This document shows, piece after piece, positions 46,305-56,991 of a stretch of DNA of 64,000 nt. Origin of the DNA: Candidatus Foliamicus numerosus (GTDB lineage: Bacteria > Pseudomonadota > Gammaproteobacteria > Steroidobacterales > Foliamicaceae); assembly GCA_028285945.1 (NCBI GenBank), contig JAPYNE010000026.1, forward strand, positions 1 to 64,000, read 5' to 3'. The notes under the pieces were generated by a model that did no database searches, was not told the DNA's origin, and saw nothing but the letters and a program-made list of their open reading frames with translations. The position numbers and the translations under genes were made by a program. The stretch's first letter is position 1. The number at the start of each line of letters is the position of its first letter.

Positions 46305-47215
46305 CCCCGCCGTCCGCAGCGAGCGGCGAAACGGCGGCGGGCGGCGGCGCGCCGGACCCGCAGGGGCGCTCCCTCTGGCAGGACGCAATAACCCGGTTCC
46401 GCGGCCACCGCGCGGCCATGGCCAGCACGTGGGTCCTGGGCGCGATCGCGCTGCTGGCGATCCTGGTTCCCGAATTCTGGCCGAACAGCCTCGACGACGT
46501 GAACTGGGACTACCTCGAATCCCCGCCCACCACCGACAACCTCCTGTGGTTCGGCACCGACGTGAACGGACGCGACATGTTTTCACGCACCTTCCACGGC
46601 GCCCGGATTTCGTTGGCCATCGGCGTGCTGACCACGCTCGTGGCGCTGATCATCGGCGTGGCGTACGGCGCCATTGCCGGCTATCGGGGCGGGCTGCCGG
46701 GCGACTTGATGATGCGCCTGGTTGACGTGCTCTATTCGCTGCCGGCGCTGTTTTTCGTGATCATCCTGGTGACCGTGTTCGGCAACAGCTTCCTGCTGAT
46801 CTTCCTGTGCATCGGAGCCGTGGAATGGCTGACGCTAGCGCGCATCGTGCGCGGCCAGACGCTGTCCATCAAGGAGAAGGAGTATGTGCAATCGGCCAGG
46901 GCGGCCGGGCTTTCAACGCCAGCTATCCTGCTCAAATACATCGTCCCCAATGCGATCGGCCCGGTGATCGCGTACGTGACGCTGCTGATCCCGATCAATA
47001 TCATCGTGGAAAGCTACCTGAGCTTCCTGGGGCTGGGCGTGCAGGAGCCGTACACCAGCTGGGGCCGGCTGATCTCGCAGGGCGCCGACGAGATCGGCAA
47101 CGCGCCGTGGCTTCTAATCATTCCCGCCTCGTTTCTGGCGGTCACGCTGTTCTGCTTCAATTTCATCGGCGACGGGCTGCGCGACGCACTGGACCCTAAG
47201 GACCGCTCGCGATGA
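46301..47215 (+). CDS. Peptide ABC transporter permease (OppC type)
   Basis: A protein of 304 residues. An N-terminal cytoplasmic tail precedes FRGHRAAMASTWVLGAIALLA, typical of OppC/DppC. HWFGTD-type WFGTDVNGRDMFSRTFHGAR and the EAA loop YVQSARAAGLSTPAILLKYIVPNA are present, and the end is FNFIGDGLRDALDPKDR. It overlaps both neighbouring genes by four bases, so oppB, oppC and the ATPase gene are translationally coupled. Confidence 0.94.
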   Translation: MTPPSAASGETAAGGGAPDPQGRSLWQDAITRFRGHRAAMASTWVLGAIALLAILVPEFWPNSLDDVNWDYLESPPTTDNLLWFGTDVNGRDMFSRTFHGARISLAIGVLTTLVALIIGVAYGAIAGYRGGLPGDLMMRLVDVLYSLPALFFVIILVTVFGNSFLLIFLCIGAVEWLTLARIVRGQTLSIKEKEYVQSARAAGLSTPAILLKYIVPNAIGPVIAYVTLLIPINIIVESYLSFLGLGVQEPYTSWGRLISQGADEIGNAPWLLIIPASFLAVTLFCFNFIGDGLRDALDPKDRSR

Positions 47216-49017
47216 GCGAGCCGCTGCTGTCCTGCCGGGATCTGCATGTGCGCTTTAAGACGCATGAAGGCGAGGTGCATGCGGTCAAAGGCGTTGATTT
47301 CGAGGTTCGCGCCGGGGACTGCCTCGGCATCGTGGGCGAGTCGGGATCGGGCAAGACGCAAACCACGATGGCGCTGATGGGCCTGCTGGCCGGCAACGCC
47401 GCCGCAAGCGGCAACGTGCGGTTCCGCGGGGAGGAAATCCTCAACGCGCCCGCCGCTCGGCTCAACCGCATCCGGGGCCGGAGGATGTCGATGGTCTTCC
47501 AGGACCCGATGGCCTCGCTGACTCCGTTCATGCGCGTTGGCGCGCAGCTTTGCGAAGTGCTGCGCCAGCATTTTGGAATGAGCAGGCCAGCGGCGAAGGC
47601 CCGGGCGCTTGAAGGGCTCGAAATCGTGCAGATTCCCGAGCCGCGGCAACGCTACGACATGTATCCGCACCAGCTTTCCGGTGGCCAGCGGCAGCGGGTC
47701 ATGATCGCCCAGGCACTGCTTTGCGAGCCGGACCTGCTGATCGCCGACGAGCCCACCACGGCGCTGGACCTCACCATTCAGGCGCAGATTCTGGATTTCC
47801 TGCGGTCGCTGAAAAAACGCACCACCATCGTGATCATCACGCATGATCTCGGCGTGGTGGCCGGGCTTTGCGACAAGGTGCTGGTCATGCAAAACGGCGG
47901 GGTCGTCGAAAGAGGCGCCACGGAAGCGATATTCAACGCATCGAAGCATCCGTACACACAGTCGCTGCTCGCTGCCCTGCCCCGCCCGGCCCGGAGCGCA
48001 GGCCGACCGCCTGCAGCTCCGCGGGCCGGCATGGCCGCCGGAAACCGCGCGCTGCTGCGCGTTGACGGCCTGAAGGTGCATTTCCCCACCCGCGCGCAGC
48101 ATGGACTTCGCTCCCGAACCGTGCCGCTGAAAGCCGTTGACGGCGTTTCTTTCCGGATTGAGCCAGGCGAAACCGTGGGCATCGTGGGCGAATCGGGCTG
48201 CGGCAAATCGACGCTGTCGCGCGCCGTGCTGCAACTGATCGGCGCCACCGGCGGGCGCATCGTCTGGCAGGGCGAGGACCTGTCCGGCTTGAGCCGCAAG
48301 GCGATGAACGAGCGGCGCAGGCACCTGGGCGTGGTGTTCCAAGACCCGCTGTCCAGCCTCAATCCGCGAATGACCATAGGCAGCATCATCGCCGAGCCCT
48401 TGCGACGCTTTTACCCGGAAATGGGCCGCAAGGAGCGGGACGCGGCGGTGCTGAAGGCGCTGCGCGACGTGGGCTTGGACCGCGAGCACCGCGGCCGCTA
48501 CCCGCATGAATTCAGCGGCGGCCAATGCCAGCGGGCGAGTATCGCCAGAGCCATGATCGTCAAGCCCAAGCTGCTCGTGTGCGACGAGCCGGTGAGTTCG
48601 CTGGATGTGTCCACGCGCAGGCAGATCATCAGGCTGCTTCAGGAGCTTGGGGGCAGGCACGAGGTGGCGATCATCTTCATCAGCCACGATCTTTCGGTGG
48701 TGCGGGTGGTGTGCGACCGGGTTCTGGTCATGTACCTGGGCCGCATCGTGGAAGCCGCCGATCGGAACACCCTGTTCGATTCACCTGCGCACCCCTACAC
48801 GCAGGCGCTGATCAGCGCCATTCCGGCGCTTGAACTCGCATCGCGTCCACCTCGGCAGCGCATTGTTCTGAGGGGGGACCCGCCCTCGCCCACGGCCCCG
48901 CCCTCCGGCTGCGTGTTCCGCACCCGCTGCCCCGTCGCAACGGACCTCTGCGGCGAGCAGGCGCCGCCGTTGAGAAAGCTCGGCAACGGCGCGCGCGTAG
49001 CCTGCCACCACGCCTGA
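47212..49017 (+). CDS. Fused peptide ABC transporter ATPase (OppD-OppF in one chain)
   Basis: A protein of 601 residues with two complete ABC ATPase domains. Domain 1 (about 1-260) has [33 protein letters not shown] and [12 protein letters not shown]. Domain 2 (about 275-600) has [30 protein letters not shown] and [12 protein letters not shown]. The C-terminal Opp/Dpp extension has [21 protein letters not shown], with four cysteines typical of the family. Two genes encode these in many bacteria; here one polypeptide would pair with the OppB/OppC-like channel. Confidence 0.93.
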   Translation: MSEPLLSCRDLHVRFKTHEGEVHAVKGVDFEVRAGDCLGIVGESGSGKTQTTMALMGLLAGNAAASGNVRFRGEEILNAPAARLNRIRGRRMSMVFQDPMASLTPFMRVGAQLCEVLRQHFGMSRPAAKARALEGLEIVQIPEPRQRYDMYPHQLSGGQRQRVMIAQALLCEPDLLIADEPTTALDLTIQAQILDFLRSLKKRTTIVIITHDLGVVAGLCDKVLVMQNGGVVERGATEAIFNASKHPYTQSLLAALPRPARSAGRPPAAPRAGMAAGNRALLRVDGLKVHFPTRAQHGLRSRTVPLKAVDGVSFRIEPGETVGIVGESGCGKSTLSRAVLQLIGATGGRIVWQGEDLSGLSRKAMNERRRHLGVVFQDPLSSLNPRMTIGSIIAEPLRRFYPEMGRKERDAAVLKALRDVGLDREHRGRYPHEFSGGQCQRASIARAMIVKPKLLVCDEPVSSLDVSTRRQIIRLLQELGGRHEVAIIFISHDLSVVRVVCDRVLVMYLGRIVEAADRNTLFDSPAHPYTQALISAIPALELASRPPRQRIVLRGDPPSPTAPPSGCVFRTRCPVATDLCGEQAPPLRKLGNGARVACHHA

Positions 49018-49093
49018 ATCCGCAGCATCCAGAGGATTGGGGGAGCAAAAGTACAATGCGCGCAATCCGCAGCGGCCGGAACAGGAGACGAGC

Positions 49094-50230
49094 ATGTTGA
49101 TGAACAACTGGTACGTGGCGGCCAGGAGTCATGAATTGAGCCAGGGAAAACCCCTGATCGTGCGTATGCTGGGCCAGAAATTCGTGCTGTTCCGCACCCC
49201 GGAGAACAAGGCCGTGTGCCTAGCCAATGCCTGCTGCCATCGCGGCGGCTCCTTGGGGCTGGGCAGGCTCGACGGCACCGGCTGCATTGCCTGCGGCTAC
49301 CACGGCTGGAAGTTCAATCCCCAAGGGCAATGCGTGGAAATCCCGGCGCTCGGAAAGGAAGCGAAGATCCCGAAACGCGCGCGGGTGGATTCGTACCCCG
49401 CCGAAGAGCATTTCGACTGGGTGTGGGTGTTTCTTGGGGACCTCGCGGAGGAGGACCGCCCGCCGATCCCGGCAAGCGAGTTCCCGGAATACCACGACAA
49501 GGAAAACTGGCGCGTGGTTTCGATGGAGTTTGAGGGCGAGGTCAACTGGGGGCGCGGCCACGAGAACTCGCTGGACAGCGCGCACCCGGCTTTCGTGCAT
49601 GCCAGCTTCGGGCGGCGCAGCGCCCCGGAAGTGCAGATCGTCCCGCTGGTGCAGAACAACTTCATGGGCTACAACGCCACCCGCGAGCGGGTGCCCCCCA
49701 AGCGCAGCCAGATCAGTGCCGACATCGCCCAGCTGGTGTCTGAAAAACGCGGCAAGACCGTGGCCTCCACCGACTACTACATGGCGGGCATTTCGCACCG
49801 CATCGACATCACCCGCCAGGGCGACATCCGCCAAGTAACGGTGTCCGCGCGCACGCCCATCGACCCGTATCACACGCGCGTCTTCCTGCATCAGGCGCGC
49901 AACTACCTGATGGAAGAGGAGCACGACGAGGCCCGGCGCGAGGGCATACGGCAGGCCTTCCGGGAGGACCTCCAAGCGGTCGCCAATGCCGAGCCGAAGT
50001 TTGTGGCGCGCTCCATGGCGCACCAGCTCATCGTTGAGTCCGACCAGCTCGAAACCGCGTTCCGCAAGGACCTGCTTGAGAAAATGAAGGCAGGCTGGGA
50101 AATCGACTACGACAAATGGACGGACGAAGGCCGCTACCGCGTTTTCTCGATCCCCTCCCCGGCGCGCCGCAAAGACCCGAAAAACTGGATCTATCCGCCC
50201 GTGCCCACCACCTGCGAGCGCGGAGGCTAG
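49094..50230 (+). CDS. Rieske non-haem iron oxygenase, alpha subunit
   Basis: A protein of 378 residues starting at ATG 49094 after GGAGACG. The N-terminal Rieske [2Fe-2S] site is CCHRGGSLGLGRLDG followed by GCIACGYHGW (CxH about residue 44, CxxH about 65). The catalytic domain has the iron site GHENSLDSAHPAFVHASF, with two His. The C-terminal half has YHTRVFLHQARNYL. It should hydroxylate or demethylate an aromatic or other ring compound in the cytoplasm, using an unlinked reductase that is not in the window. A TACAAT box lies at 49052-49057. The substrate is unknown. Confidence 0.9.
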   Translation: MLMNNWYVAARSHELSQGKPLIVRMLGQKFVLFRTPENKAVCLANACCHRGGSLGLGRLDGTGCIACGYHGWKFNPQGQCVEIPALGKEAKIPKRARVDSYPAEEHFDWVWVFLGDLAEEDRPPIPASEFPEYHDKENWRVVSMEFEGEVNWGRGHENSLDSAHPAFVHASFGRRSAPEVQIVPLVQNNFMGYNATRERVPPKRSQISADIAQLVSEKRGKTVASTDYYMAGISHRIDITRQGDIRQVTVSARTPIDPYHTRVFLHQARNYLMEEEHDEARREGIRQAFREDLQAVANAEPKFVARSMAHQLIVESDQLETAFRKDLLEKMKAGWEIDYDKWTDEGRYRVFSIPSPARRKDPKNWIYPPVPTTCERGG

Positions 50231-50291
50231 CAGCCGCCTTTCCATGCGGAGCGCGCGGGTGTTGTTGAACCGGCGAACATGCCCCGGAAAA

Positions 50292-50369
50292 TGGCGCGCC
50301 CGGAGAGATTCGAACTCCCGACCTTCTGGTTCGTAGCCAGATGCTCTATCCAGGCTAAGCTACGGGCGC
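50292..50369 (-). tRNA. tRNA-Arg (anticodon ACG)
   Basis: The minus strand gives a 78-base cloverleaf with encoded CCA. The acceptor is GCGCCCG/CGGGCGC with discriminator G. The anticodon stem TCTGG/CCAGA encloses CTACGAA (anticodon ACG, read as ICG), and the T loop has TTCGAAT. Confidence 0.93.
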
Positions 50370-50379
50370 GTAACGCCGA

Positions 50380-50754
50380 TTATATGAGGCTACGGGCATC
50401 TTCGCCGGCGGTGTCGCTGAAGCCCTCCAGGAAGTCCGGCGTGATCTTCGGGCAGCGCAGCGCGGCGGCGCCGTCGGGCCCCACCACGAAGCCCACCGTC
50501 TGCGGCTTGCCGGAATGCGCCGCAATCATCGGCGCCGCCCCGGCAATGTGGATGCCGAGGCCGTCCGCCACGCTCCCCGCATCGGCCAGCACGTCCTGTT
50601 CCGGGCGCAGGCGCTTCGGTCCCGCCTCGCCCAGAGGCAGCAGCAGCAGGCCGCCCTCGATCCCTCCAAACTGCTCGCGGGCCGCTTCCGCCAGACTGAG
50701 CAGCCGCTGCGCGGCGGTCTCCACATGCCAGGGTTCCTGGGTAATGATTAGCAT
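50380..50754 (-). CDS. Small nitrilase-like protein, possibly a shortened amidohydrolase
   Basis: A protein of 124 residues. AAGGAGG in perfect position supports ATG 50754; an extension to 50826 lacks such a site. The order of elements recalls the carbon-nitrogen hydrolase fold: an N-terminal strand then helix (HVETAAQRLLSLAEAAREQF), GGLLLLPLGE at the catalytic-Glu position, LGIHIAGAAPMI, and GFVVGPDGAAALRCPKITP, the position of the catalytic Lys loop. The Cys strand and C-terminal half of a nitrilase (about 270 residues) are absent. It may be a truncated relative or a different small alpha/beta protein. It lies between tRNA-Arg and parC. Confidence 0.45.
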   Translation of the reverse strand: MLIITQEPWHVETAAQRLLSLAEAAREQFGGIEGGLLLLPLGEAGPKRLRPEQDVLADAGSVADGLGIHIAGAAPMIAAHSGKPQTVGFVVGPDGAAALRCPKITPDFLEGFSDTAGEDARSLI

Positions 50755-50853
50755 TTCCACCTCCTTGGGGTCGTTGGCGCTTAGGGCCTCAGCTCGCTCC
50801 CGGACGCGGCCGCCCATTGCGGGCATCGGTCAATGGCAGGAGCGAGGGCGATA

Positions 50854-53109
50854 TTATCCGCTGCGGAAAACCTCGCGCGCCAGCCAGGTCACGTTGTTCC
50901 GCCAGCCGCGAGGCAGCAGCCGCCCGCGCAGCGCCCGTTTGCCCGCGTATTCTTCCAGCGCCTGGCCGCGCAGGGTCATCCTGCGCTTGCCGCAATGCAC
51001 CAGCAGGCGGTCCCGCGCGCCGATCACGGTTGCCGCGGCCAGGCGCTCGCCCTCCTTCAATCCCATCAGCAGAACGCCCCGCCCCGCAGCCGACTCGGGC
51101 AGCTCTTCAACCGGGAACAGGAGCAGGCGCCCGTCGCTGGAGGCCACCGCCACCCGGCTGTCCGCCCCCGGCACTGCGGCCGGGGGCATCGGCTCGGATC
51201 CATCAGCCAGCCTGAGGAAAGCCTTGCCGGCACGCGAACGCGAATAAAGCTTGCCTGTGGCGGCGACAAAACCGTGGCCGCCGGTGGCGCACACCAGCCA
51301 GCGTGCCTCGGGGTCGCCGCCCATCAAACCGCTCCAAGCCGCCCCGTCGGCCACGTTGAAGCGGCTGGAAAGCGGCTCTCCCAGCGTTCTCGCCGACGGC
51401 AGGCTGTGCGCCGACAGCGTGTGAACCCGCCCTTCGCTGCTCAAAAACACCACCTGCTGGTTCGACTTGCAGCGCAGATCGCAGAGCAGCTCGTCCCCCG
51501 GACGGTAGCTCAGCGCCGCACTGTCGAGCTCGTGCCCCTTGCCGGCGCGGGCGAAGCCATGGCGCGACAGCACCACCGTGAGCGCTTCGGCCGGCGCCAT
51601 GTCCTCTTCCTGGAACGCCTGCGCTGGCGGGGCGCCATCCACGATGCGGGTGCGGCGCTCGTCGCCGTGCGCTTTCGCCAGCTCGCGGAACTCGGAAATC
51701 ATCAGCTGGTCGAACTTCGCCGGGTCGGCCAGCGTGGAGCGCAGCTCCCCGCGCTCGGCCTCGAGTTTTTCCTGCTCGGCCAGCAGCTTCTTCTCTTCGA
51801 TCCGCGCCAGATTGCGCAGGCGGATGTTGAGAATGCCGTCGGCCTGCTCGGCGCTCAGGTTGAAACGCTCCATCAATTGCGCCTTCGGGTCGTCCTCGTA
51901 GCGGACAATCCTGATGACCTCGTCGAGGTTGAGGTAGGCGATCATCAGCCCTTCGAGAATATGCAGGCGCTGCGAGACCTGGTCTTCGCGGTGCTCGAGG
52001 CGGCGGCGCAGCGTGGCGCGGCGGAAAGCGAGCCATTCCAGCAGCAGGCCTTTCAGATCGCGGACCCTCGGGCGGCCGTCCTGGCCGATCACGTTGAGGT
52101 TCACGCGCACGGACCGCTCCAAGTCCGTGGTCGCAAACAGGTGCGCCATGACGGCATCCGCGTCCACCCGCGAAGACCGGGGCTCCAGGACCAGCCGCAC
52201 CGGGTTCTCGTGGTCGCTTTCGTCGCGCAGGGTCTCCAGCATGGGCAGGCGCTTGGCGTTCATTTGCCGGGCAACCTGCTCCAGCACCCGGCGGCCGGAC
52301 ACCTGCCAAGGCAGTTCGTGAATCACGATCAGCGAGTCTTCGCGCGTGAACGATGCCCTTAGGCGCATCACGCCATGCCCCTTGCGGTAAATCTCCCGGA
52401 GTTCCTCCGGCGGAGTGACCAATTGCCCGCCGGTGGGGAAATCAGGCCCCGGCACGAGGCCGCAAAGCTTCTCCAGGCCCATCCCGGGACTCTTGGCGAG
52501 GCGCTCCGCCGCCACCGCCAATTCCCGCAGGTTATGCGGCGGCACGTCGGTGGACATGCCAACGGCAATGCCGGAAGACCCGTTGACGAGCAGATTGGGC
52601 AGCGGCGCCGGCAGCAGTTCCGGCTCCTTGAGCGTGCCATCGAAATTGTCGGCCCATTCCACCGTGCCTTGGCCCAGTTCCGCCAGCAGCGTTTGCGCGT
52701 AGGCGGTCAGGCGCGCCTCGGTGTAGCGCATCGCCGCGAAGGACTTGGGGTCGTCCACCGCGCCGAAATTGCCGTGGCCGTCCACCAGCGGGTGGCGGTA
52801 GGCGAACGGCTGCGCCAGATGCACCATGGCCTCGTAGCAGGCCGCGTCGCCGTGCGGGTGGAACTTGCCGATCACGTCGCCGATGGTGCGCGCGCTCTTG
52901 CGCGGCTTGGCGGTGGCGGCCAGGCCCAGCTCGCTCATGGCGTACACGATGCGCCGCTGCACCGGCTTCAGCCCGTCGCCCAAATGCGGCAGCGCCCGGT
53001 CGAGGATCACGTACATGGAGTAGTCCAGGTACGCTTTCTCGGCGTACTCGGCCAGCGGGCGCGGCTCCGCGCCGTCGCGCGGCACCAGCTTGAGTTGCGG
53101 GCCCGCCAT
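50854..53109 (-). CDS. parC: DNA topoisomerase IV subunit A
   Basis: A protein of 751 residues from ATG 53109, matching ParC and shorter than Gyr[21 protein letters not shown] opens the winged-helix domain, [20 protein letters not shown] follows, and [15 protein letters not shown] holds the catalytic Tyr (about residue 128). The C-terminal beta-pinwheel lacks a clear GyrA-box, as expected for ParC. It decatenates sister chromosomes with ParE. Its start codon overlaps the parE stop. Longer open frame to 54222 is only a shadow of parE. Confidence 0.95.
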   Translation of the reverse strand: MAGPQLKLVPRDGAEPRPLAEYAEKAYLDYSMYVILDRALPHLGDGLKPVQRRIVYAMSELGLAATAKPRKSARTIGDVIGKFHPHGDAACYEAMVHLAQPFAYRHPLVDGHGNFGAVDDPKSFAAMRYTEARLTAYAQTLLAELGQGTVEWADNFDGTLKEPELLPAPLPNLLVNGSSGIAVGMSTDVPPHNLRELAVAAERLAKSPGMGLEKLCGLVPGPDFPTGGQLVTPPEELREIYRKGHGVMRLRASFTREDSLIVIHELPWQVSGRRVLEQVARQMNAKRLPMLETLRDESDHENPVRLVLEPRSSRVDADAVMAHLFATTDLERSVRVNLNVIGQDGRPRVRDLKGLLLEWLAFRRATLRRRLEHREDQVSQRLHILEGLMIAYLNLDEVIRIVRYEDDPKAQLMERFNLSAEQADGILNIRLRNLARIEEKKLLAEQEKLEAERGELRSTLADPAKFDQLMISEFRELAKAHGDERRTRIVDGAPPAQAFQEEDMAPAEALTVVLSRHGFARAGKGHELDSAALSYRPGDELLCDLRCKSNQQVVFLSSEGRVHTLSAHSLPSARTLGEPLSSRFNVADGAAWSGLMGGDPEARWLVCATGGHGFVAATGKLYSRSRAGKAFLRLADGSEPMPPAAVPGADSRVAVASSDGRLLLFPVEELPESAAGRGVLLMGLKEGERLAAATVIGARDRLLVHCGKRRMTLRGQALEEYAGKRALRGRLLPRGWRNNVTWLAREVFRSG

Positions 53110-54986
53110 CAGCCGGCGGCGAGGTCGCCCTTGTCTTCCAGCCAAGCGCGGCGGTCGGCGGCGCGCTTCTTCGACAGCAGCATATCCAGCACCCCGAAGG
53201 CATCGCCGGGATCGTCCATTTCCAAGCGGAGCAGCCGCCGGGTATCCGGCGCCATGGCGGTTTCGCGCAACTGCTTGGCGCTCATTTCGCCCAGGCCCTT
53301 GAAGCGCGTCACCGAAACCTTGCGCCCGGCGTCTCGGCGCAGAATCGCGTCGCGCTCGCCCCCGGTGAGCGCGTAGTGCGTTTCCTTGCCGATGTCCAAG
53401 CGGTACAGCGGCGGCATCACCACATGCACATGGCCCTGCCGGACCAGCTCGGGGAAATGCCGGGCGAACAGGGCGCAGATGAGCGTGGCGATGTGCCGCC
53501 CGTCGGAGTCGGCATCCGCCAGAATGCACACCTTGTGGTAGCGCAAGGCGCCCAAGTCCGTGTCGCCCGCCTCGACCCCTAGCGCCACGGCGATATCGTG
53601 GACCTCTTGGGAGGAGCCCAAGTCGGCGGAATCGACCTCCCAAGTGTTGAGGATTTTGCCGCGCAGGGGCAGCACCGCCTGGTACTCGCGGTGGCGGGCC
53701 TGGCGCGCCGAGCCGCCCGCCGAATCGCCCTCCACCAGGAAGATTTCGCATTCCTCGGCCACGGTGCTGGCGCAATCGGCCAGCTTGCCCGGCAGCGCGG
53801 GCCCGGCCACCGGAGTGCGCCGCGTGACCTTGCGCGAAGCCTTGATGCGCCGCTGGGCCGCGGCGATGGCCTGGCGGGCGATGCGCTCGCCCAGTTCCGG
53901 ATGCTGGTTGAGCCACAGCGCCATTGTGCTGTTCACCGCCTCGGCAGTGAACGCGGCGCAGTCGCGCGAGGCCAGCGACTCCTTCATCTGCCCTGCGAAC
54001 TGCGGTTCGGCCAGCTTCACCGACAGCACGAAGTTCACCCCGTCCCAAACGTCGGCGGGCGCAATTTTCACGTCGCGCGGCAGCAGCTTGTGGAACTCGC
54101 AAAATTCCCTCAAGCCCTCGGTAAGGCCGCTTCTCAGCCCGTTCACATGCGTGCCGTGGCGCGGCGTGGGCACCAGGTTCACGTAGCTCTCCTCGACCCG
54201 CTTGGCGCCGTCGGCGGCCCACTGCACCACGCAGTCCAGCGTCCGCTCCTTAGCGCCGCGCTGGGAGAAGCGCAAGGGCTCGTCCGGCAGGCGCTCGGCC
54301 TCGCCCATTCCCTCCTCGAGATACTGGCCAAGGCCGTCCTCGTAATGCCATTCCCTGCTCCAGCCCTCGGACTCAAGCGCGAGGGAAACCTTAAGGCCGG
54401 GGCAAAGCAGGGCCTTGGCGCGCAGCACACGCTTCAATGACGGCACATGGAAGCGGGCCTTGGAGAAATGCTTCGGATCCGGCCAGAACCTCAGCCAAGT
54501 GCCAGTATTGTTTTTTGCGACGCTCTCCATCGCCTCCAGCGGCTGCTGCGCCTCCCCGCCGGCGAATTCCATATGCCATTCGCGGCCGCCGCGCTTCACC
54601 CGCACCTTGAGGCGGCTGGACAGGGCATTCACCACCGACACGCCCACGCCGTGCAGGCCGCCGGAGTAGCGGTACTGCCCGCGCGAGAACTTCGCCCCGG
54701 CGTGCAGCCGGGTGAGAATGAGCTCCACCCCGCTCAGGCCCGTTTCCTCGTGGATATCCACCGGCATGCCGCGGCCGTCGTCCTCCACCGCCAGCGAGCC
54801 GTCCTCATGCAAGGTCACGTCGATGCGTTTGCACTTTTCGGCAAGCGCCTCGTCCACGCTGTTGTCGATCACCTCGTGGGCCAGGTGGTTGGGCCGGGCG
54901 GTGTCGGTGAACATCCCCGGCCTGCGCCGCACGGGGTCGAGGCCGCTGAGGACTTCAATGTCGTCAGCACGGTAGGCGGCTTTCAT
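53109..54986 (-). CDS. parE: DNA topoisomerase IV subunit B
   Basis: A protein of 625 residues, the length of ParE. The GHKL ATPase domain has [19 protein letters not shown] and [19 protein letters not shown]. The Toprim region has [30 protein letters not shown] and [16 protein letters not shown]. The C-terminus [10 protein letters not shown] is typical of ParE. It precedes parC with overlapping TGATG and follows the DUF3501 gene by 11 bases on the same strand, so the three-gene set upstream and parE-parC may share transcripts. Confidence 0.96.
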   Translation of the reverse strand: MKAAYRADDIEVLSGLDPVRRRPGMFTDTARPNHLAHEVIDNSVDEALAEKCKRIDVTLHEDGSLAVEDDGRGMPVDIHEETGLSGVELILTRLHAGAKFSRGQYRYSGGLHGVGVSVVNALSSRLKVRVKRGGREWHMEFAGGEAQQPLEAMESVAKNNTGTWLRFWPDPKHFSKARFHVPSLKRVLRAKALLCPGLKVSLALESEGWSREWHYEDGLGQYLEEGMGEAERLPDEPLRFSQRGAKERTLDCVVQWAADGAKRVEESYVNLVPTPRHGTHVNGLRSGLTEGLREFCEFHKLLPRDVKIAPADVWDGVNFVLSVKLAEPQFAGQMKESLASRDCAAFTAEAVNSTMALWLNQHPELGERIARQAIAAAQRRIKASRKVTRRTPVAGPALPGKLADCASTVAEECEIFLVEGDSAGGSARQARHREYQAVLPLRGKILNTWEVDSADLGSSQEVHDIAVALGVEAGDTDLGALRYHKVCILADADSDGRHIATLICALFARHFPELVRQGHVHVVMPPLYRLDIGKETHYALTGGERDAILRRDAGRKVSVTRFKGLGEMSAKQLRETAMAPDTRRLLRLEMDDPGDAFGVLDMLLSKKRAADRRAWLEDKGDLAAG

Positions 54987-54997
54987 GGCTTGGGCCG

Positions 54998-55588
54998 CTA
55001 GCCTTGAAAATCCTTAAGCAAGCTCGCTCGAGTAGGGCCGGGAAGCGGCTCCACGGCGTGATTGTAGCGGGGATGATCCACGCCCGCCGCCAGCGCCGCG
55101 CCGGCCTTGAGAGCTTCCACCGCAGCGGGCGGGAACTCGAAACGCAAAAAATGCACTGCGGAGGTCTTGTCCGCCTCGGATCGTTCGAGGTCCTCGTCGG
55201 CAATGGCCGCCGAACGCTCATGCCCGGCGGCCTGCATCCATACGGCATCCTCGATCCCCACCAGTTTCGCCAGCTCCGAGCGGCGCACATCCGGGTCGTC
55301 GTATTCGACCAGCATGGTGGCCTTGAGGTTGCCGCCATCGGGAATCAGCGGATTGTAGGTCGCCAGCTCCTCCTCAATGGCCTCGGGCTCGAAAATCCGC
55401 TCCGTGCGCAGCATTTCCTGAAGCTGGTAGAGGATGGTCAAGCGATCCTCGAACAGCAGCGTGATGTGCTCGCCTAGGGCGACGCGGCGGTTCCTCTTGT
55501 GCGCCATGACGCGCGCCCGGAACGCCTCGCGCTGCTCGGCATACTGCTCCAGGCCCATCAGCTCGGACCGCCGGATCGGTTCGGGCAT
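54998..55588 (-). CDS. DUF3501 family protein
   Basis: A protein of 196 residues. RSELMGLEQYAEQREAFRARVMAHKRNRRVALGEHITLLFED is the DUF3501 opening. RTERIFEPEAIEEELATYNPLIPDGGNLKATMLVEY and a C-terminal HFLRFEFPP complete the pattern. The function is unknown. It is found near rubrerythrin and a two-[4Fe-4S] CCG-domain protein, as here, and lies 9 bases after the latter. A role in oxidative or Fe-S stress is inferred from neighbours only. Confidence 0.8.
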   Translation of the reverse strand: MPEPIRRSELMGLEQYAEQREAFRARVMAHKRNRRVALGEHITLLFEDRLTILYQLQEMLRTERIFEPEAIEEELATYNPLIPDGGNLKATMLVEYDDPDVRRSELAKLVGIEDAVWMQAAGHERSAAIADEDLERSEADKTSAVHFLRFEFPPAAVEALKAGAALAAGVDHPRYNHAVEPLPGPTRASLLKDFQG

Positions 55589-55597
55589 GGCGATGCG

Positions 55598-56896
55598 TCA
55601 GCAGCCGTAGGCCTGGCGCAGCAGGCTGACGGGATGGCGGTAGTCCGCAGTGCGGTTGAGGCCGTTGAGGATCTGCCGGCCGGCCAGCGGGCAGTCGCTG
55701 GTGAAGTGGTCCCATTCGCCTTCTTGCGCCGAGCGCACCGCCGCCCGGGCGATCTTCTCCGAGGCGGCGCGCGATTCGGCGCGCACCCCGTACACGCCGT
55801 CGAAGCCGGAGCAGCGCTCGATGGTGTCCACCGTGGTGTCCGGCGCGAGCTTCAGCACATCGGGCGTCTTCAGGCCGAAATTCTGCACCTGCGTATGGCA
55901 GGGCGCGTGGTACATCACCTTCCCCAGGCTGTTGGCGAAGTCGGTGTTGAGGCCCTCGTCGCGGCTGCGCAGCCACAGGTAGTGCATGGGGTCGCGCACG
56001 GCCGCGCCTACAATCTTCACGTCCTCGTCGTCCGGGAACATTTCCGGCAGCTCCTGCTGGAGCATCAGCGCGCAGGAGGGCACCGGCGCCAATATGGCGC
56101 CGCCGCTGCGGGCATGGCTCGCAAGGGCCGGAAGATTCTTTCGCATCAGCGCCTCGACACCCTCGAAATCGCCCAGTTCCAGCTTCGGCATGCCGCAGCA
56201 GTCCTCCGAGCGCATCATGGTGGCGCCAATGCCGTTATGCTCCAGCACCGCGAACAAGTCGTCAACGATTTCCGGGCCGTTGTAATCGCCGTAGCAGGTG
56301 GCGAACACCAGCACTTCGCCGTCGGCGCGGCTGCGGCGGCGTCTTCCGCGCCCCTTGCGGTACTCCGGCAGCGGCGCGCGGCGGCTGATGCCCGCCACGC
56401 TCTCGAGCGCCGCGCGCGCCGCGGCGTTGCGATTCAGCGCGTTGACGGCCTGGGCCACCACCGGAATGCCGGCCAGCCGGCCCACGGCGCGCGGCGCGGC
56501 CAGAACGCGGTCGCGCAGCCTCGCGCCGTTCTTGCGCCAACTTTGCGCCTTGGCGCGCAGCATCAACCTCGGAAAATCCACCATGAAGGGATGCGGCGGC
56601 ACGTACGGGCACTTGGCCCGGTAGCACATGTCGCAGAGGTAGCACTGCTCGGCGACCTCCCAGTACACGGTCTTGGGCGTGGTGTCGAGCTCGCCGCTGT
56701 CGGACTCGTCGATGGCGTCGAAGAGCAGCGGGAAGGAGTGGCACAGGTTGAAGCAGCGGCGGCAGCCGTGGCAGATGTCGAACACCCGCTCCATCTCGGC
56801 GAGGAGCGCGGATTCGTCGTAATACTCCGGCGAGCGCCAGTCGATGCTGCGATCGACCGCGCCGTTTGCGGTTTCGGTCATGCCGTTTTCAGACAC
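55598..56896 (-). CDS. GlpC/HdrD-like iron-sulphur protein with CCG domains
   Basis: A protein of 432 residues. Two ferredoxin-type clusters are marked by CHGCRRCFNLCHSFP and CYLCDMCYRAKCPYVPP near residues 43-100. The C-terminal half has two CCG-like modules (RSEDCCGMPKLELGDFEG, APCHTQVQNFGLKTPDVLKL, RCSGFDGVYG), as in GlpC and heterodisulphide reductase subunits. It probably passes electrons between a quinone or flavin partner and a small electron carrier. The start at 56896 is used (ATG 56881 is an alternative). The genomic trio with rubrerythrin and DUF3501 suggests a peroxide-reducing chain; that is inference. Confidence 0.85.
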   Translation of the reverse strand: MSENGMTETANGAVDRSIDWRSPEYYDESALLAEMERVFDICHGCRRCFNLCHSFPLLFDAIDESDSGELDTTPKTVYWEVAEQCYLCDMCYRAKCPYVPPHPFMVDFPRLMLRAKAQSWRKNGARLRDRVLAAPRAVGRLAGIPVVAQAVNALNRNAAARAALESVAGISRRAPLPEYRKGRGRRRRSRADGEVLVFATCYGDYNGPEIVDDLFAVLEHNGIGATMMRSEDCCGMPKLELGDFEGVEALMRKNLPALASHARSGGAILAPVPSCALMLQQELPEMFPDDEDVKIVGAAVRDPMHYLWLRSRDEGLNTDFANSLGKVMYHAPCHTQVQNFGLKTPDVLKLAPDTTVDTIERCSGFDGVYGVRAESRAASEKIARAAVRSAQEGEWDHFTSDCPLAGRQILNGLNRTADYRHPVSLLRQAYGC

Positions 56897-56991
56897 GGCA
56901 CAGAATCAACGCCCGCCTCCGTAGCGGCGGAAGCGGGTTTGATTGCACGGGCGCTTGTTCGCGGGCGTTGAGCGCCCGATGGCCCCGCCAA

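Noticed and set aside
53110..54222. Extension of parC to 54222
   Set aside because: This region is parE read in another frame; the ParC family start is at 53109.
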